A stretch of DNA of 64,000 nt, taken from contig NJFT01000057.1 in the NCBI GenBank assembly GCA_002221725.1, forward strand, positions 1 to 64,000, given 5' to 3'. Position numbers and translations under genes: made by a program. Source of the DNA: Scedosporium boydii. Lineage: Eukaryota; Ascomycota; Sordariomycetes; Microascales; Microascaceae. Below the pieces are notes generated by a model. That model saw nothing but the letters and a program-made list of their open reading frames with translations, was not told the DNA's origin and ran no database searches. This document shows positions 1 through 11,639 of this stretch, piece by piece (position 1 is the stretch's first letter; each line of letters starts with the position of its first letter).

Positions 1-1391
1 CAAGGTTGAGAAATTGGTCGGGTTACACTCGAGAGAACTTGGGACTGGGAAATTACGATTCCTCTTGAGCCTGAAATCAACGGCGAATGGAGCTCTGTTA
101 GACCAGATTGACTTGCGCCCGTTCTGTAAGCACTGCAGCCTCTGCAGGCAAATCTAGCATCATGATCCTTGCAGTTTTTCACCTTGCAAGGCGTCTACGT
201 CTGTCCATTCTTGCAATTTGGGGCCAGGTTCTCGCTCGCGTCCGTTCGTCGCAACCAGGAAACTCAGAGCACAGCACGAGCTTGTTCTTCGCTCCCAACA
301 CCCAGAGAGTCTAAGCTCCATTTCCCGGGCTAATCCTGGCTTGTCTTGGCCTCAACCGGCATGACCGTCTTCCACGGTACGGATGGGCCTGCGTTGCTTC
401 CGGCCCATAGCGCCGTCGGTTGCAGTCCCGGAAACCCTCCCAATCGAACAAAACCTCTGTCATCTGGACTAACATGGGGTAGTAGTAGTGTTGCTCTGCA
501 GATGGTCGAACCAGAAGTTTGACGAGATTTACACAGTCAAGCCTTGACAGAGGATTCGGTGTCCAACTCCACCTCGAGCCCGTACCTGCATCTCCGCGCA
601 TGCGCCAAGCCCATCGTCCTGCGTATTATTATTAGATTGATGCACCTGCCAAAGACCAGAAGACCTAGCATCCTTCGGAGACAAATCCCGGACCTCGTGC
701 TCTGCTTCCTACGCAATATTGTAACAATGGGTTGCTGCAGTAGTCTTCTCGGGTCCAAATATTCACTCCCCTGCGCAAAGGTTCTGCAGAAGAGTTCATC
801 CCGAAATTCGTTGACGGCCGCCTTCTCGGGGGGGACCATACGTCAACCGTACTTTGCCCTGACACTTGAGGGTTGACAATGACTCGTTGCCCAGCTCTCC
901 TTGGTCCACTCCGTACAAGGTGACTTTGGACTGTCGTTTAAGTTTCCCGGCAGCTCTCCGCCCAGGTATCATCGTACTTACGTAGAACCACCCGGGATGC
1001 ACCTGGAGAGATCTATAATGACTCCACAAACTGGGCACTAACCATTCGTGCTTCGTAGGCGCCTGCAAACATCCCCTGCTCTCTCCACGTTTACAGCCCG
1101 TTTTCCTAGTTTGTAATCTGACCTCTACCGGGCTTATAAGACATGGGTGGTCTGTCTTCATCGACTCCTCTACTGCTTGCTCCCTGCGCAGGAATCGCAA
1201 GCGTCTTTCTTCAGAGGTCTTGGAGTACACTCTTTTCTCCAGTGCTTGACAACCAACTCATCTATTAACCTTCGCTTCTCTTCTCTCCTTTCCTTTACCC
1301 TCTCCAATTCCTCGTCTTTCTCTTCACCAATCTCGCCTACCAGAAGAGAAAGGCCAAGGGCCGAGGATCAAGGAATCAAACGAAGGAAAAA
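1..1391. other. intergenic / upstream region of the FAD oxidase gene
   Basis: I see no convincing gene here; the open frames are short, overlapping and without recognisable domains. The last 150 bases before the start codon at 1392 are strongly pyrimidine-rich (about 1265-1335), which is typical of leaders and promoters of well-expressed filamentous-fungal genes. A gene reaching in from the left edge cannot be excluded. Confidence 0.5.
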
Positions 1392-3336
1392 ATGGGCCGC
1401 TTCATATCTCTGGCAGTTTCAGCGCTGCTGGCCCTCCTGACCGTGACTGTCCAGGCCGCCAAGTGTCCTACCGGTCTCGTACCCCGTGTGTGGGAAGGAA
1501 AGCAATATGGCTGCAAGTGCTACGTTGGCGATGACTGCTGGCCTAAGATCAAGGAGTGGAAGAGGTTAAACTCGACCGTCGACGGCAACCTTGTAATCCA
1601 CGTTCCCCCGGAAGCAGCATGCCACAATACCTTCGAAGGCCCTCTCGGCACCCTGGAGACTTACGATGCAGAGAGGTGTGCCGAGGTTACTGCCAACTAT
1701 GCCACAGAGCAGTGGTCGTGAGTAGAAACCAAAATCCGGAAGCTCCTTGCACCATATTGTGTGAATTCTGACGCTTGTTGTCCGACCAGAACCGACCAGG
1801 ATGCTCTCAACCTGTGGAAGTACTTCACAAATGCCACTTGTACTCCCACCGAGAACCCCGAGGAGCCATGCACCCTTGGCTACTACGGTGTCTATGTTGT
1901 CCTCGCCAAGGAGCATGCTCACATCAAGGCCGGCGTCGACTTTGCTCGCAAGCATAACCTTCGTCTTATCATCCGCAACACCGGGCACGATTTCATTGGC
2001 CGCAGCACTGGCTGGGGCGCCCTCGTCATCAACACTCACGTCTTCCAGGATATTGACTTTCTTGACAGCTTCACAGGACCTGGCGACTATGATGGTCCGG
2101 CGGTCAAGATTGGTGCTGGTGTTCAGGGTCGTGAGCTCATCCGGACCGTGGCTGCCAAAGGTCTTGCCGTCGTCACGGGCGAATGCCCGGTAAGTTCACT
2201 AGAGGATAAAAATGAATGGGCCTAGGGGAGTCCAATTTGCTAACATGGGATTTACTTGCTCTTAGACTGTCGGTGTTGCTGGTGGTTTCATCCAAGGCGG
2301 TGGCCATGGTCCCCTTACCACGCTCTATGGCATGGCTGCAGATCAAGTCCTCGAATTCGACATCCTCACCGTCGATGGCGAGTACAAAACCGTCAACGCC
2401 GACAACGAGCCCGAGCTCTTCTGGGCCCTCAAGGGAGGTGGCCCTTCTACATACGCTATCATCCTCACCGTCACAGTCCGCGCCTACCCAGAGCTTCCCA
2501 GCGCCGCCGCCGACCTCTTCGTCAACTTCACTTCCATCTCCGACCCCGATGTGTTCTGGGAGGGCGTCCGCATCTTCCACAAGCACAGCAACCACTTTGT
2601 GGACAGCGGCCTCTACGTCTATTTTGAGATCGGCCCTATGCTCTTTCGCGCGAAGCCTTTCGTCGCCGTTAATCAGACAGCTGCTCAGCTCGAGGCTATT
2701 CTCGCACCCATGGTTTCGGACTTTGAGGCCTCTGGGGTTCCTCACGAGTTGAGCGTCTTTGAGTATCAGTCGCTTCACGATTTGTACCTTGACCGCTTCG
2801 AGGATGAGGGTGCTGGTGCTTTCGCACTTACCGGTGGCTGGCTCTTCACCCACAGGGATGTCGAGGAAAATAATGACGAGATTATTGAGGCTTTTAAAAC
2901 GGTTCTCAGCCCGCGTGAGGACCTCGTCAATCAGGGCTTCATGGTCGGTCATCTCTTCAACGCCGGCCACAATCTACCCGTTGCTCGGAGCGCAACCCAC
3001 CCTCTCTGGAGGAATGGCACAGACTTCATCATCTCTATTCTCCCTGTTCCCCAGAACGCCTCTGTAGCTCAAAAAGCCGATCTCCAGGACGTCCTAACCA
3101 ACGTCCAGGATGCCGCCCTCAGGGCCGCCGGTCCTTATGGAGCCAGCTACATCAACGAGGCCGACCCTTTCCAGCCCAACTGGCAGGAGCACTTCTGGGG
3201 TGATATTTATCCCGACCTCAAGGCACTCAAGAAGAAGTGGGACCCGCGTGGAGTTCTCTACGCCGTTTCTACTCCTGGAACTGAGGAGTGGGAGGTCATC
3301 GAGTACGGCACTCGCCTTTGCAAGCGTATTGAATAA
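1392..3336 (+). CDS. secreted FAD-linked oxidase, berberine-bridge-enzyme-like (bicovalent flavin type)
   Basis: Three exons, 1392-1717, 1790-2189 and 2266-3336, give 598 residues; both introns have good GTGAGT/GTAAGT donors. The protein opens with a signal peptide (hydrophobic to about residue 22), so it enters the secretory route. The FAD-binding (PCMH-type) domain has NTGHD, whose His (about 175) matches the 8-alpha-histidyl attachment site. GECPTVGVAGG has a Cys (about 241, split from the rest by intron 2) at the site used for the second, 6-S-cysteinyl link, and the BBE domain forms the C-terminus (NWQEHFWGDIYPDLK). From the family, it should oxidise an alcohol, sugar or secondary metabolite with O2 as acceptor; the substrate cannot be read from sequence. 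The neighbour on the right is convergent and unrelated. The fold is clear, the substrate unknown. Confidence 0.92.
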
Positions 3337-3468
3337 ATGGCGAATATGGAGAGAGAGAGAGGGAGTATTGAAATGGTTAATGAATGGCCATGCACTAATA
3401 GACTAATATACGTGTAAGATTCATGGGATATACTCAGCTGCGTAACTCGTAATTCATCGTGTTCTGGA

Positions 3469-4938
3469 TTATTTGCTCTTCTGAAATTTTGAAAATAGGC
3501 TCTTGGCCTTCTTTTCTTCTGCCTCCTTTTTCTTCTTGTACTCTTGCTCCTCTTGTGCAACTCGTCCCTGGAGACGCATGAACCTCTCTTCCATCTGAGC
3601 TTGCGTCAATAACCCTCGGCCGCCGTCGATAGCGGTGTCCTTATCCTCCTTGCCATTATACGACCCGGCGCTTATCCCGAGTGTCCGCGAGAGGCCCTCT
3701 GCCTTACCCATCAGCCATTCTCCATATTTCAAACCTTCTCGCCAATGGATTGGTAGTGCTTTGTATCCGAGGTACGAGCCTAAAAGCGCCCCCGCGAAGC
3801 ACGCATTCGTATCTGCATCGCCACCTCGCATGATGAGATCAGTGATAATCTCTTCAAAGATCGTGGCTTGCGTCCGAAGCGGCGCCGGCGAAGAAGCCAC
3901 GGCACGCATGGCCAGACGCAAACTCAAAATCCCGGAACCGAGGCATTTGTAGACGTAGCCCATTTTCTGGCTATCATCCAATTCTAACGCCGCCAAGTTT
4001 TGCGCCTTGACGTGCCGATCGAATTCTCCCAGGTCAAGGGGCGGATCGGCTTCGCGCTTTAGTTCTTCGCTGTGTGCGGCAGCCCAGGGCGAGTACCACG
4101 CCAGAGCAGCCTCAATGACAGTGTCAATGTCGGTTTCGGTCGTGTATTCGCTGAGCGCAAGACCGCGGATGAGATCTGTGCCTATAGCACAGGAGAGGAC
4201 GCACCGGGGATCTACATGCGTCATGACGGAGAACCGAGCCGCCGTCTCGAAGGTCTCCGTCTGCGATTTACCAATGCACATGATGCCCAGGGGATGCGTC
4301 CTCATCAAGCTTCCGTTTGGCGCAATGTCCTTCCCGCCTTTCACCCACACATCGTACGCCGTTCCTTCTGGGTCCTCTGTGAAGACTTTCTTGCCGACAA
4401 TACTCCCCACCGTCCGACCTAGACCCAAGGGAAGTGTGTCTAGAGCCCGGAGGCCGTTGCTGACCCACACGCTCAACCTCGCAGCAAAATCCCGCGGATC
4501 AAGTTTTCCTTCATTATGCAAGAAGGATAGGAGAATGAGAAGTGCATGATCGGTATCATCCGTCCAGTTTCCGGGCTTGTGCGGCGAGCGATGATAGTCC
4601 CTGCGGAACGGGGTGGCCTCTTCCGCGGGGCCCAGTACGAAACGCCGGGCGGGATAAGAATCCTGGGAGATCTGAGCCGAAAGAAACTCGGTGTACAGGC
4701 CTATGGCGTCCCCGAGAGCGGAGCCGATGATGGTGCCGATGATGCGGTCGTGGATGGTGGAGAGGACGAGCTTTGTCGTGGCTGCTGTGGAGAGGTTGAG
4801 GGAAAGTGCACGGGGAGTGAGGCTGGTGTAGGTCATTGCGATCAATGCGTGTGTGAGTGACCTGAGACAGGAGCGGGATATCTCGAGATTTAGATATTGA
4901 AGAGTGCTGCGAAACGTATTCTGAGGGTGAGAATCCAA
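3469..4938 (-). CDS. ADP-ribosylglycohydrolase (DraG/ARH) family protein
   Basis: An uninterrupted frame of 489 codons. The family core is clear: GSALGDAIGLYTEF (about 72-85), WTDDTDHALL (about 125-134) with the acidic residues that bind the two Mg ions, NGSLMRTHPLG (about 208-218) and GGDADTNACFAGALLGS (about 372-388), the second metal cluster. Such enzymes remove ADP-ribose from proteins or nucleic acids, or hydrolyse related ADP-ribosyl bonds. The first 34 residues look unlike the rest, and a second ATG at 4836-4834 opens MTYTSLTPRALSLN, so the true start may be there (455 residues). The C-terminal 50 residues are a charged Lys/Glu-rich helix, probably coiled coil, which the bacterial enzymes lack. 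It is convergent with the FAD oxidase, with 132 bases between the stops. Confidence 0.88.
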   Translation of the reverse strand: MDSHPQNTFRSTLQYLNLEISRSCLRSLTHALIAMTYTSLTPRALSLNLSTAATTKLVLSTIHDRIIGTIIGSALGDAIGLYTEFLSAQISQDSYPARRFVLGPAEEATPFRRDYHRSPHKPGNWTDDTDHALLILLSFLHNEGKLDPRDFAARLSVWVSNGLRALDTLPLGLGRTVGSIVGKKVFTEDPEGTAYDVWVKGGKDIAPNGSLMRTHPLGIMCIGKSQTETFETAARFSVMTHVDPRCVLSCAIGTDLIRGLALSEYTTETDIDTVIEAALAWYSPWAAAHSEELKREADPPLDLGEFDRHVKAQNLAALELDDSQKMGYVYKCLGSGILSLRLAMRAVASSPAPLRTQATIFEEIITDLIMRGGDADTNACFAGALLGSYLGYKALPIHWREGLKYGEWLMGKAEGLSRTLGISAGSYNGKEDKDTAIDGGRGLLTQAQMEERFMRLQGRVAQEEQEYKKKKEAEEKKAKSLFSKFQKSK

Positions 4939-5856
4939 GATTCCCGTGAGATTGGGCGCACAATGATTTTACACCAAGTGGCGGTTCCATCGTTTTCCCC
5001 AAACGCCAAGAGCTCAGCTGAAGGAGCTGAAGGGCTCCCTAGAGGCTGCTCCGCCACTGGAGGTCAATAGCGTGAGTTGGCGCATTGTGCTGGAATCTTC
5101 GTATTACTTCGTACAAGATGGAGCTGCGTCATGGAGAAACTCAGGGGAGAAAAAGTGAGCATTGGTTGTTGACAATTTTCTATTGTCTATTCTCCAAAAT
5201 ATATCTCCAAGCTTCGAGAGCGCCCCCTTTGCTAACTTGAATCACTTACCTGGCCGCTCGCTAGGGTGTCAATCAGACAAGAAACGTTTTTTTTTTTTTT
5301 CCCTCTAATAAACGAAGTCTCCTCAGGCCCTCCTCTTCGCACCAGAGTGTCCGGCGTAGAAACCAAGGTTGGCTCGCTTCAATAAAACAACGAGTCAGAC
5401 TACCAGGCTTTCCCGTCCGGGTTAGGTGCAGTGAAGTAGAAGTAGATCGCCCGTCAATGGAGTGCCCGGGGGCTCTAGACTCTACTAACTCTGCCGGCTG
5501 GTCGAGCGAGATCGAGGCTTGTTCTAGAGCAAATCTTAGAAACCAGTCGGAACACACCATTCCGCGGATGGACTTTTTGGTGGGGTTTTAGCTCGGCGAT
5601 TGGCTGGCATCTTGTTTGTGCCCATCCTCAGGTTTTTGGATTGTTAGGGCTCAGCCTGCTTTCCCTTCAATAAAAGCAAGAAGGAGGGCAAGGCTCGGTT
5701 GCTTCTTTGGTGGTGGCCAATGGAAGCATACCCGTAGGTAACGGGAATGGGTGAAGCGGGGTTCATTGGATGGATTCTCGAGATGGATTCTCGCCAGCTT
5801 GTTCGGGTGCTTGGTTGACAAAAGAAGGTCCTCAGAGAACTAGCTAGCACATCAAG
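4939..5856. other. intergenic, divergent promoters
   Basis: Spacer between the divergent ADP-ribosylglycohydrolase and HET genes. It contains a run of about 13 T near 5288-5300 and one copy of a 10-base motif, TACTTCGTAC (5105-5114), that recurs in other intergenic parts of the window. No gene recognised. Confidence 0.5.
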
Positions 5857-8150
5857 ATGAGTGATCGCATGGATACTGATTCCGATTCCGACGGATTTGC
5901 CCCGGTATTTGTTCGAGGCGACACGGAGACGCACCCCGTTACGAGTCGGATCGCGTACATCAATAATCCCTCATTCGAGTTCCCGCCCCCTGACGGATAC
6001 ATCTGCGACAAGTGCCGCGGCGTCCACGCAATAGCAATCGGGCGGAGTGCCATCACGTTAGTCGAGTTAGAGCGAAGTCGATCGGGATGTAGATTTTGCG
6101 ACTTTGTGTATCGCGCGGTCGACCACCACAGCAACAGCCCTCTCGGAAATGTAGTCACCAGCCTTCAAGGTTCACCGGATCAAGAAAACGTTGGCGTCCG
6201 GATCACCTATGACGAAGGCGACCTCAACATCGCATATTCTACGGCAAGCGGGAAAGATCGACCTCCGGAACTTGACCTGTGGGTCTACACAGATGCCAGT
6301 AAGTTCATGGTCTCAAAAATGGCCCACAGATATTCTGATGAAAGCAGAAACATGAAATGCTTGGGTGCTCACATAGGGGTTGCATAGAGCCGGGGTCTAT
6401 TCCGTGGCCAAGATTACCGTTTAAGGACGGGATAGCCGAAAATGTCTTCTCGGACACCTGCTGGTCTCTTGTAAATACCTGGCTCGGCGGCTGCCTTTCC
6501 AACCACGAATTATGCCCGTGGGCCGAGAAGAGTATGCTTCCATCTCGATATATTGAAATCTCTGTATCTAGCTGCGGTACCCTTCCGGCTCACGTCAGGC
6601 TCTGTGAAAATACAAACAACAAAACCGGGAGATACGTCGCTCTAAGCCATGTTTGGGCAGCATCTAAGCCAGCCGGCGCGGAGACGAAGACGAACAATAT
6701 AGGAGCTATGCTGCAGGGGATTCTCCTCGGAGACATGCCAAAGACATTTCGAGACGCGATCGAGATATGTATCAAACTAAAGATCAAATACCTCTGGATC
6801 GACTCTTTGTGTATCATCCAAAATGACCTGAGTGACTGGAGGGTCGAAGCGGCCAAAATGGGCCAATACTACAGAAGCTCCTACGTCACAGTGGCAGCTC
6901 ATCCAACCCATGACTGGGATGGCAAAATCCAGGCGCATATCGATGGCGGCTGCCACCTTTCAAGAGAAAGGCCTTTCAAGGTGACGGTCCGAGGTAGAGA
7001 TGGCCAGGCGTGTAATATACTTGCCAGGCAGCTTCACGGCCACGGGCAATTTGTCAAGACGACACAGGATGGCAGGTGCAGCGAGTATTTTAAACGCGGG
7101 TGGTGCTTCCAAGAGCGCATGCTGGCGCCACGTATTTTGCACTTCACGAAGAGCGAGGTTCTCTTTGAGTGTAACACCACGTTGAGCTGCGAGTGTGGTG
7201 GGGTCTCGAGAGGGGAGATTCAGCGAGCCGAGTCCCTCAAAAAGCCATTTGCGGTATCATTAAGATCAGTCGGCCAGCCGGCTATCAGCCCTGATGCATC
7301 GAATGAAGTTCTGCACGCCTACGGCCGTCTCACGGAAGATTACTGCGAGAAGAGACTGACAAAGTGGACCGATCTTCTCCCCGCGCTCTCGAGTATGGCT
7401 AACATCCTTCAACCAGCTCTCGGGAGTTATTATGCCGGCCTCTGGGAGGTCGACCTATATCGAGGCCTCCAATGGTCGTCTTCGTGGGGGGTCGGGCTTT
7501 GTTCGGAACTCTGCGACGAATCCCACAGGGAGAAAGATTGTCCGAAGCGATGCTACCGCCACGACGAGTACGTTGCGCCCTCCTTTTCATGGGCTTCTCG
7601 ACGAGGCGGGTTACGCAACGCGGCAGGTATCTGGAATTCTAAAGAGGCCGCCGACAACTGGATATTTGCAAAAGTATCACACATTGATTGCATACGAGCC
7701 GCGAAGGAATCATTCGGACACCTTTCAGGCGGATCATTGACCCTCTTCACTTGCGCTATCACCATGACCGGCCCTCTCGAACTTACCTGGGGGGGATGGG
7801 CGAAGATTTCCAGTGACAAGATCCGCAGTTGTGGCTTCACCCTCGACGCCAAGCAGGACGAGGCCTTGGCAAGAACGAAGCCCGTCGTATGTATTGAACT
7901 GATGCGTAGCAGAACCACCTACCGCGAAACGATCCAACCGCGTCGAATTGCCAACCCGCACAACCCGTTTGAAGAGACAAATTTTGATGCGGACTATTGG
8001 AACGAGCAACCCAGGCCCGGAAGACAAATGGTGAGCATCGCGGCCATCGTAGCAGTAGATCTGGAGGACGGCACCTTTCAAAGAATCGGGTTCACCCATT
8101 GTGACCGGGTCTGGGAAGACCTGCCGATGCGGCACTATAAGATTATTTAG
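5857..8150 (+). CDS. HET-domain protein (heterokaryon incompatibility family)
   Basis: Two exons, 5857-6298 and 6388-8150, join in frame (GAT GCC A|AG CCG) to give 734 residues; the intron of 89 bases has a GTAAGT donor. The HET domain (PF06985) starts at about residue 228 with GRYVALSHVW and continues through MPKTFRDAIEICIKLKIKYL, LWIDSLCIIQNDLSDW and AKMGQYYRSSYVTVAA. Before it, a short Cys pair region (CDKC, then CRFCDF) is common in this family. HET proteins trigger cell death when genetically different hyphae fuse, or act as innate-immunity-like sensors; most in a genome have no assigned role. The C-terminal 300 residues resemble no domain I can name. No NACHT or repeat module is attached, so this is the simple HET architecture. 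The start is the first in-frame ATG, followed by an acidic MDTDSDSDGF leader. Confidence 0.93.
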
Positions 8151-10587
8151 AGCTATTGAGAGGTGGTAATTTCAGCGTTATTATACCAATTGATCCTTAA
8201 AAGGAACAAGCTTAATTGATTGCATTTGAAGTTTCAGCCTTCCAACCAACGTCCTCTTACCTCCATTCTTTTATTTTAACTGATATAAATTCTCTGCAGT
8301 TGCAATGATCTGGAGCCACCTTTTCTCCTCGATCGCATCGCCCTCCCGAAACCAATCGTGGCAGCAACACGACGCCACGGAACCGAGGGGCCCAATTCAA
8401 CGCCCGAGGCATCTGTATTCCCACCACCAGAATCGAAGGAGCCAGGGCTGAATATTCGAATATTACAGACTGGACCTCCTCGGGCAGCAAGCCGAGAAGG
8501 GTAAGGGCGCGGTAGGAAAGGTCCTCTGGCTCGAGAATGGCCGCTTCCTCTTCATCTTTGAGCGTGGGCGATTCCTCCGGTCTGGATTCCGCGTATGTGC
8601 AGGTTTCATCAGACCGTGTAGTCAAAGACGAAAACTCCGCGGGATTGAGGAGGTCGGTGTGAGGGTCTGGCAGGCCAAGAGCGGAGGCGGTGGGTCAGCA
8701 GGCTGTCGGCTAAAAATTGGATCAATGATTGTTCAACGTCACCTCATCAACTCTAACTCAACCTCACACAACGGGAATCTGTTTATCGACCGATAACGCT
8801 TCCAAAAGCCATCCAATTGGGATATTTCGACGGCAGAGGTACCGGAGAGGGAAATATCGTAGTATCTCGAAAAGTTTTTGAGGTGTGGGTTGTTGGGAAT
8901 GAGACAGTCAGGGCGAAGCGGAACGGATGACCTGGCCCCAACGAAATGAGCGATAACCTCCACGCGAAACGGGAATTCCTTCACTGGATTCTGGGATGAA
9001 CTGCGAATATTGGTCGAAGAGCTTATAGATATGGATGGGCAGTATTCTTCGGCTGTCGGAAGCCTGGTGCCCGAACGATTTTGCTGTGGGGGTCCTCTCG
9101 GAGGGAACTGGTCTCGGTTATCTGCTACTGAGCCTACCGAACGAAGTATGCCATATCGGCATTGCTTCACGTTTTCATACGACTCGCATATAACGGATCA
9201 GCCTCGATATCCTCTCATCTCCGCCTTCAAGTTGGACTGGGGGATATTTGAGGAGGGGAACATGCCGCGAAGTCCCATACTGCCTAGGCAGATTGCTGGT
9301 TGCTTTGAATGGGGTTATGCCTGGGTTTATCGGGGTCAAAAAGAGCCATGACGAACTGGACGACGTCTCCAATTGTGCTTCAAAATCGGGATAGAGCCTA
9401 CCAGTGCTTCTTCCAGGACCAGGTGCGGACGTCGTGCGCTCGTCTCGTCACTTGGGAGCTGATGAATGGCTGTCTTGAAGGATTCTCTCAACCATGATCA
9501 CACATTCAAGTCCTGGAAGTGGTCTCTGGCAATGACGGCTAGGGGGTCACAGCTGCGGTTCCCCAACGGCTGGAAAATTGAGTGCTGGCCTTCGCGGCAG
9601 GAGCGCCTGCCCCGGCTGTTTGCTCCTTCCGCAATTGAACAGCCGCACGCGCTCTGGAATATCCCTTATATGGACCAAATTGGCCTGGAGTTGTCACCAC
9701 CAACTACACCTTGGTGTAGTGGTCTCTCCGTTCAGATTTTCTGATGGAGTGAAGTCTCCGGGTTCGAATCCCGGGTGGCCCCTTAAGCATCATTACATCT
9801 GCCACGCTTGTCCTGGATCTGATTTGATGCGATGATGCTCCCTACTAACCACCCCTACAGCATAATAAGATAAAAGTCAGTAATCCGACCCTTCAGACCT
9901 TAAGGCTAACATCGAACAGATCAACCTCCTAGGGAAGCTGGGCAGGTCAGGGATGGTGGGTGGGCAATCAAACATTTTTTTTTTTTTTATCATTTATTTT
10001 TTGTTGGACCCCCCCGTTGTCCCCGTTCTTCTTTTCCATAAAACGGCCTGATGCGCCCTCTATGATAAAACATTATATCGATATATATTGATATTATCCT
10101 CGAATTGGAGTTCTGCTTTACTGTTGATTGGTCTTCTAATCTCGCCACTTGATTGACGATTTACGCCGCCTATGTGATGTATGATGATTTCTTACTGAGT
10201 TTAGTTGACATCTTCTAATATCCCGACCTGATTCAGCTTCAGGGTTTACTTCTCTTTTAAGGACTGGCAGGAACTACTGACACTCCCATCCAGCAAAACG
10301 AAAAAAAAAAAAACAATCTGCAGCAGCAGGAAGGAAGATTTCCCTCAAAGATCCCCGGGATTTCAACCTCTTTCTTTTTTTTCCTTTTTTTTTTTTTAGC
10401 CCTAGAGCATCAAGTGCACTCTCCCCTTTTCTTCACTTGCTTTCCCTATCCCCACGCGACACGAGTAAGCCTATTCCTCTCGTTCTTATTGTCCCTCCAA
10501 CGAGCGTCCGGAAAGTTGTGACTCGCATCAACTGACTCGATTGCAACAAGACAGGCACTCCTTGATTTCAATCCTCTCAATTTCGAT
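8151..10587. other. 2.4 kb region without a clear gene; possible coding fragment on the minus strand
   Basis: No complete gene is recognised. A minus-strand open frame at about 8690-8257 has a protein-like composition (LSYRALTLLGLLPEEVQSVI is reminiscent of the F-box/2EXR start LPPEVR..I) but no ATG upstream that fits and no continuation, so it may be a remnant. Further open frames at 8739-9744 on both strands are unconvincing. A tRNA-like element lies at about 9705-9783. T-rich homopolymers occur at about 9975-9989 and 10376-10397; the latter are part of the leader of the next gene. The 10.0-10.1 kb stretch is AT-rich. Confidence 0.4.
9705..9783 (+). pseudogene. degraded tRNA-like element
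   Basis: The T arm is perfect: CCGGG, loop TTCGAAT, CCCGG (9758-9774), containing a consensus pol III B box at 9761-9771. An A-box-like TTGGTGTAGTGG lies at 9711-9722. A five-pair anticodon-like stem is possible (TCCGT 9727-9731 with ATGGA 9744-9748), but the loop would be 12 bases instead of 7, the D stem is broken, the variable region is long and the 5' acceptor strand does not pair with GTGGCCC. There is no T-run after the 3' end. The 5' side forms its own perfect 8-base inverted repeat (ACTACACC / GGTGTAGT, 9703-9720). I read it as a decayed tRNA gene or tRNA-derived repeat end, not a working tRNA. Confidence 0.35.
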
Positions 10588-11639
10588 ATGGGAAAGAGAC
10601 GTCGTTCGAATTCACCGCCCGCGGTCCCTGCGGGGAAACGGGCCAAGACTTTGTCCCTCCCAATCCGCAGTGCCGCCCCTGGTGTCTCCACCACCCCCTC
10701 CGTTGGCCTCGACGTCCACGGTCCCCCCGGCCAGCCCCAAGCCCAGGCCACTGCGCTTCCTGCCAACTCAATGCCCGTTACCCAGCCGGGAACAATGGCG
10801 AGTGGTTCTACAGTTCGTTTCTCCTAACTCTAAGCCCGAACTCGATGAAGCAACTGGCAAGTTACTAACATGTACATTTGTAGAACTCGAATACCCCTCT
10901 GCAAAACCGGCCTAATCTCATCATCTCCTTCGCCGACCTGCGTCCCCGGGCCGGATTCTGCTACGATGGCGTGGAGCGTGCCCCCCGAAGAGTCCGCAAG
11001 GCCTTCAAGAAGTGCTTTGCGGCTGCTTCCAACGTTCTTAATAGAACCGCTTTTGATCGGATGCTGGTCGAGGTTTTTGACGCCGCAGCTAGTAGCCTCA
11101 CAAACGCTCTTGTGTTTGACTTGGCGTTGGCTCGAGGTGTCATTCACTCCGTTTCGTGGACGGAGTCGATGAACCCCACGGGCCTCGCCCAGATAATGGG
11201 CTATTTTTATCGGGCGCGTCTTCACTACTTCGATCGTATGGGCGACCCCGACTACCGCAGGCGTCACCAGCGACCCTCTTGTGCCAGCGCCCGGGCGGTC
11301 GACCGTCTCCATCTGGCGGCCATGGCCAAGGTAGAGCCAGTTACAGACGCAGTCGAGCAAGATACAGACGCGGTCAAACAAGATGTAGACGCGGTCGGAC
11401 GAGTTACGGACGCAGATCTTACTGCGCTTTTGTACGCCGGTTCTGACGTTAGCCCCTTCGCCGAATCCAACGAACCCATCTGGGTTCCTTGTGACTCCGA
11501 TGATGATGCCACCAGCGAGTGCGGCCGCTGGGTGTACCCGAACGACGACAATGGCTCGGGAAGCGATGACGCCGAGGATAACGACGAGGGATCTGACTAT
11601 CAGGACTCTGAAGACGATGAAGTTGATACCGAACTCTGA
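10588..11639 (+). CDS. hypothetical protein, basic N-terminus and acidic C-terminus, heptad tandem repeat
   Basis: Two exons, 10588-10812 and 10884-11639, with an intron of 71 bases that has a weak GTTCGT donor but a good CTAAC branch point and TAG acceptor; 326 residues. The first 20 residues carry a bipartite nuclear-signal-like basic stretch (GKRRRSNSPPAVPAGKRAK). The middle, about 85-190, is a globular, helix-rich region (FCYDGVERAPRRVRKAFKKC, FDRMLVEVFDAAASSL). Then come four tandem 7-residue units around TDAV/VDAV, and the last 70 residues are extremely Asp/Glu/Ser-rich. I recognise no family. A nuclear chromatin- or RNA-associated role would fit the charge pattern but is only a guess. 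A CT- and T-rich leader precedes the start, as in expressed fungal genes. Confidence 0.7.
11340..11423 (+). repeat. 21-base tandem repeat, four units, coding
   Basis: Four consecutive 21-base units start at 11340, 11361, 11382 and 11403, with the shared core ACAGACGC(A/G)GTC or close variants. They encode VTDAVEQ, DTDAVKQ, DVDAVGR and VTDADLT. The unit is exactly seven codons, so copy-number change would keep the frame. Confidence 0.85.

Noticed and set aside
5400..5440. CTTTCCCGTCC string resembling part of fungal 5S rRNA
   Set aside because: The match covers only about ten bases and the conserved flanks of 5S rRNA are absent.
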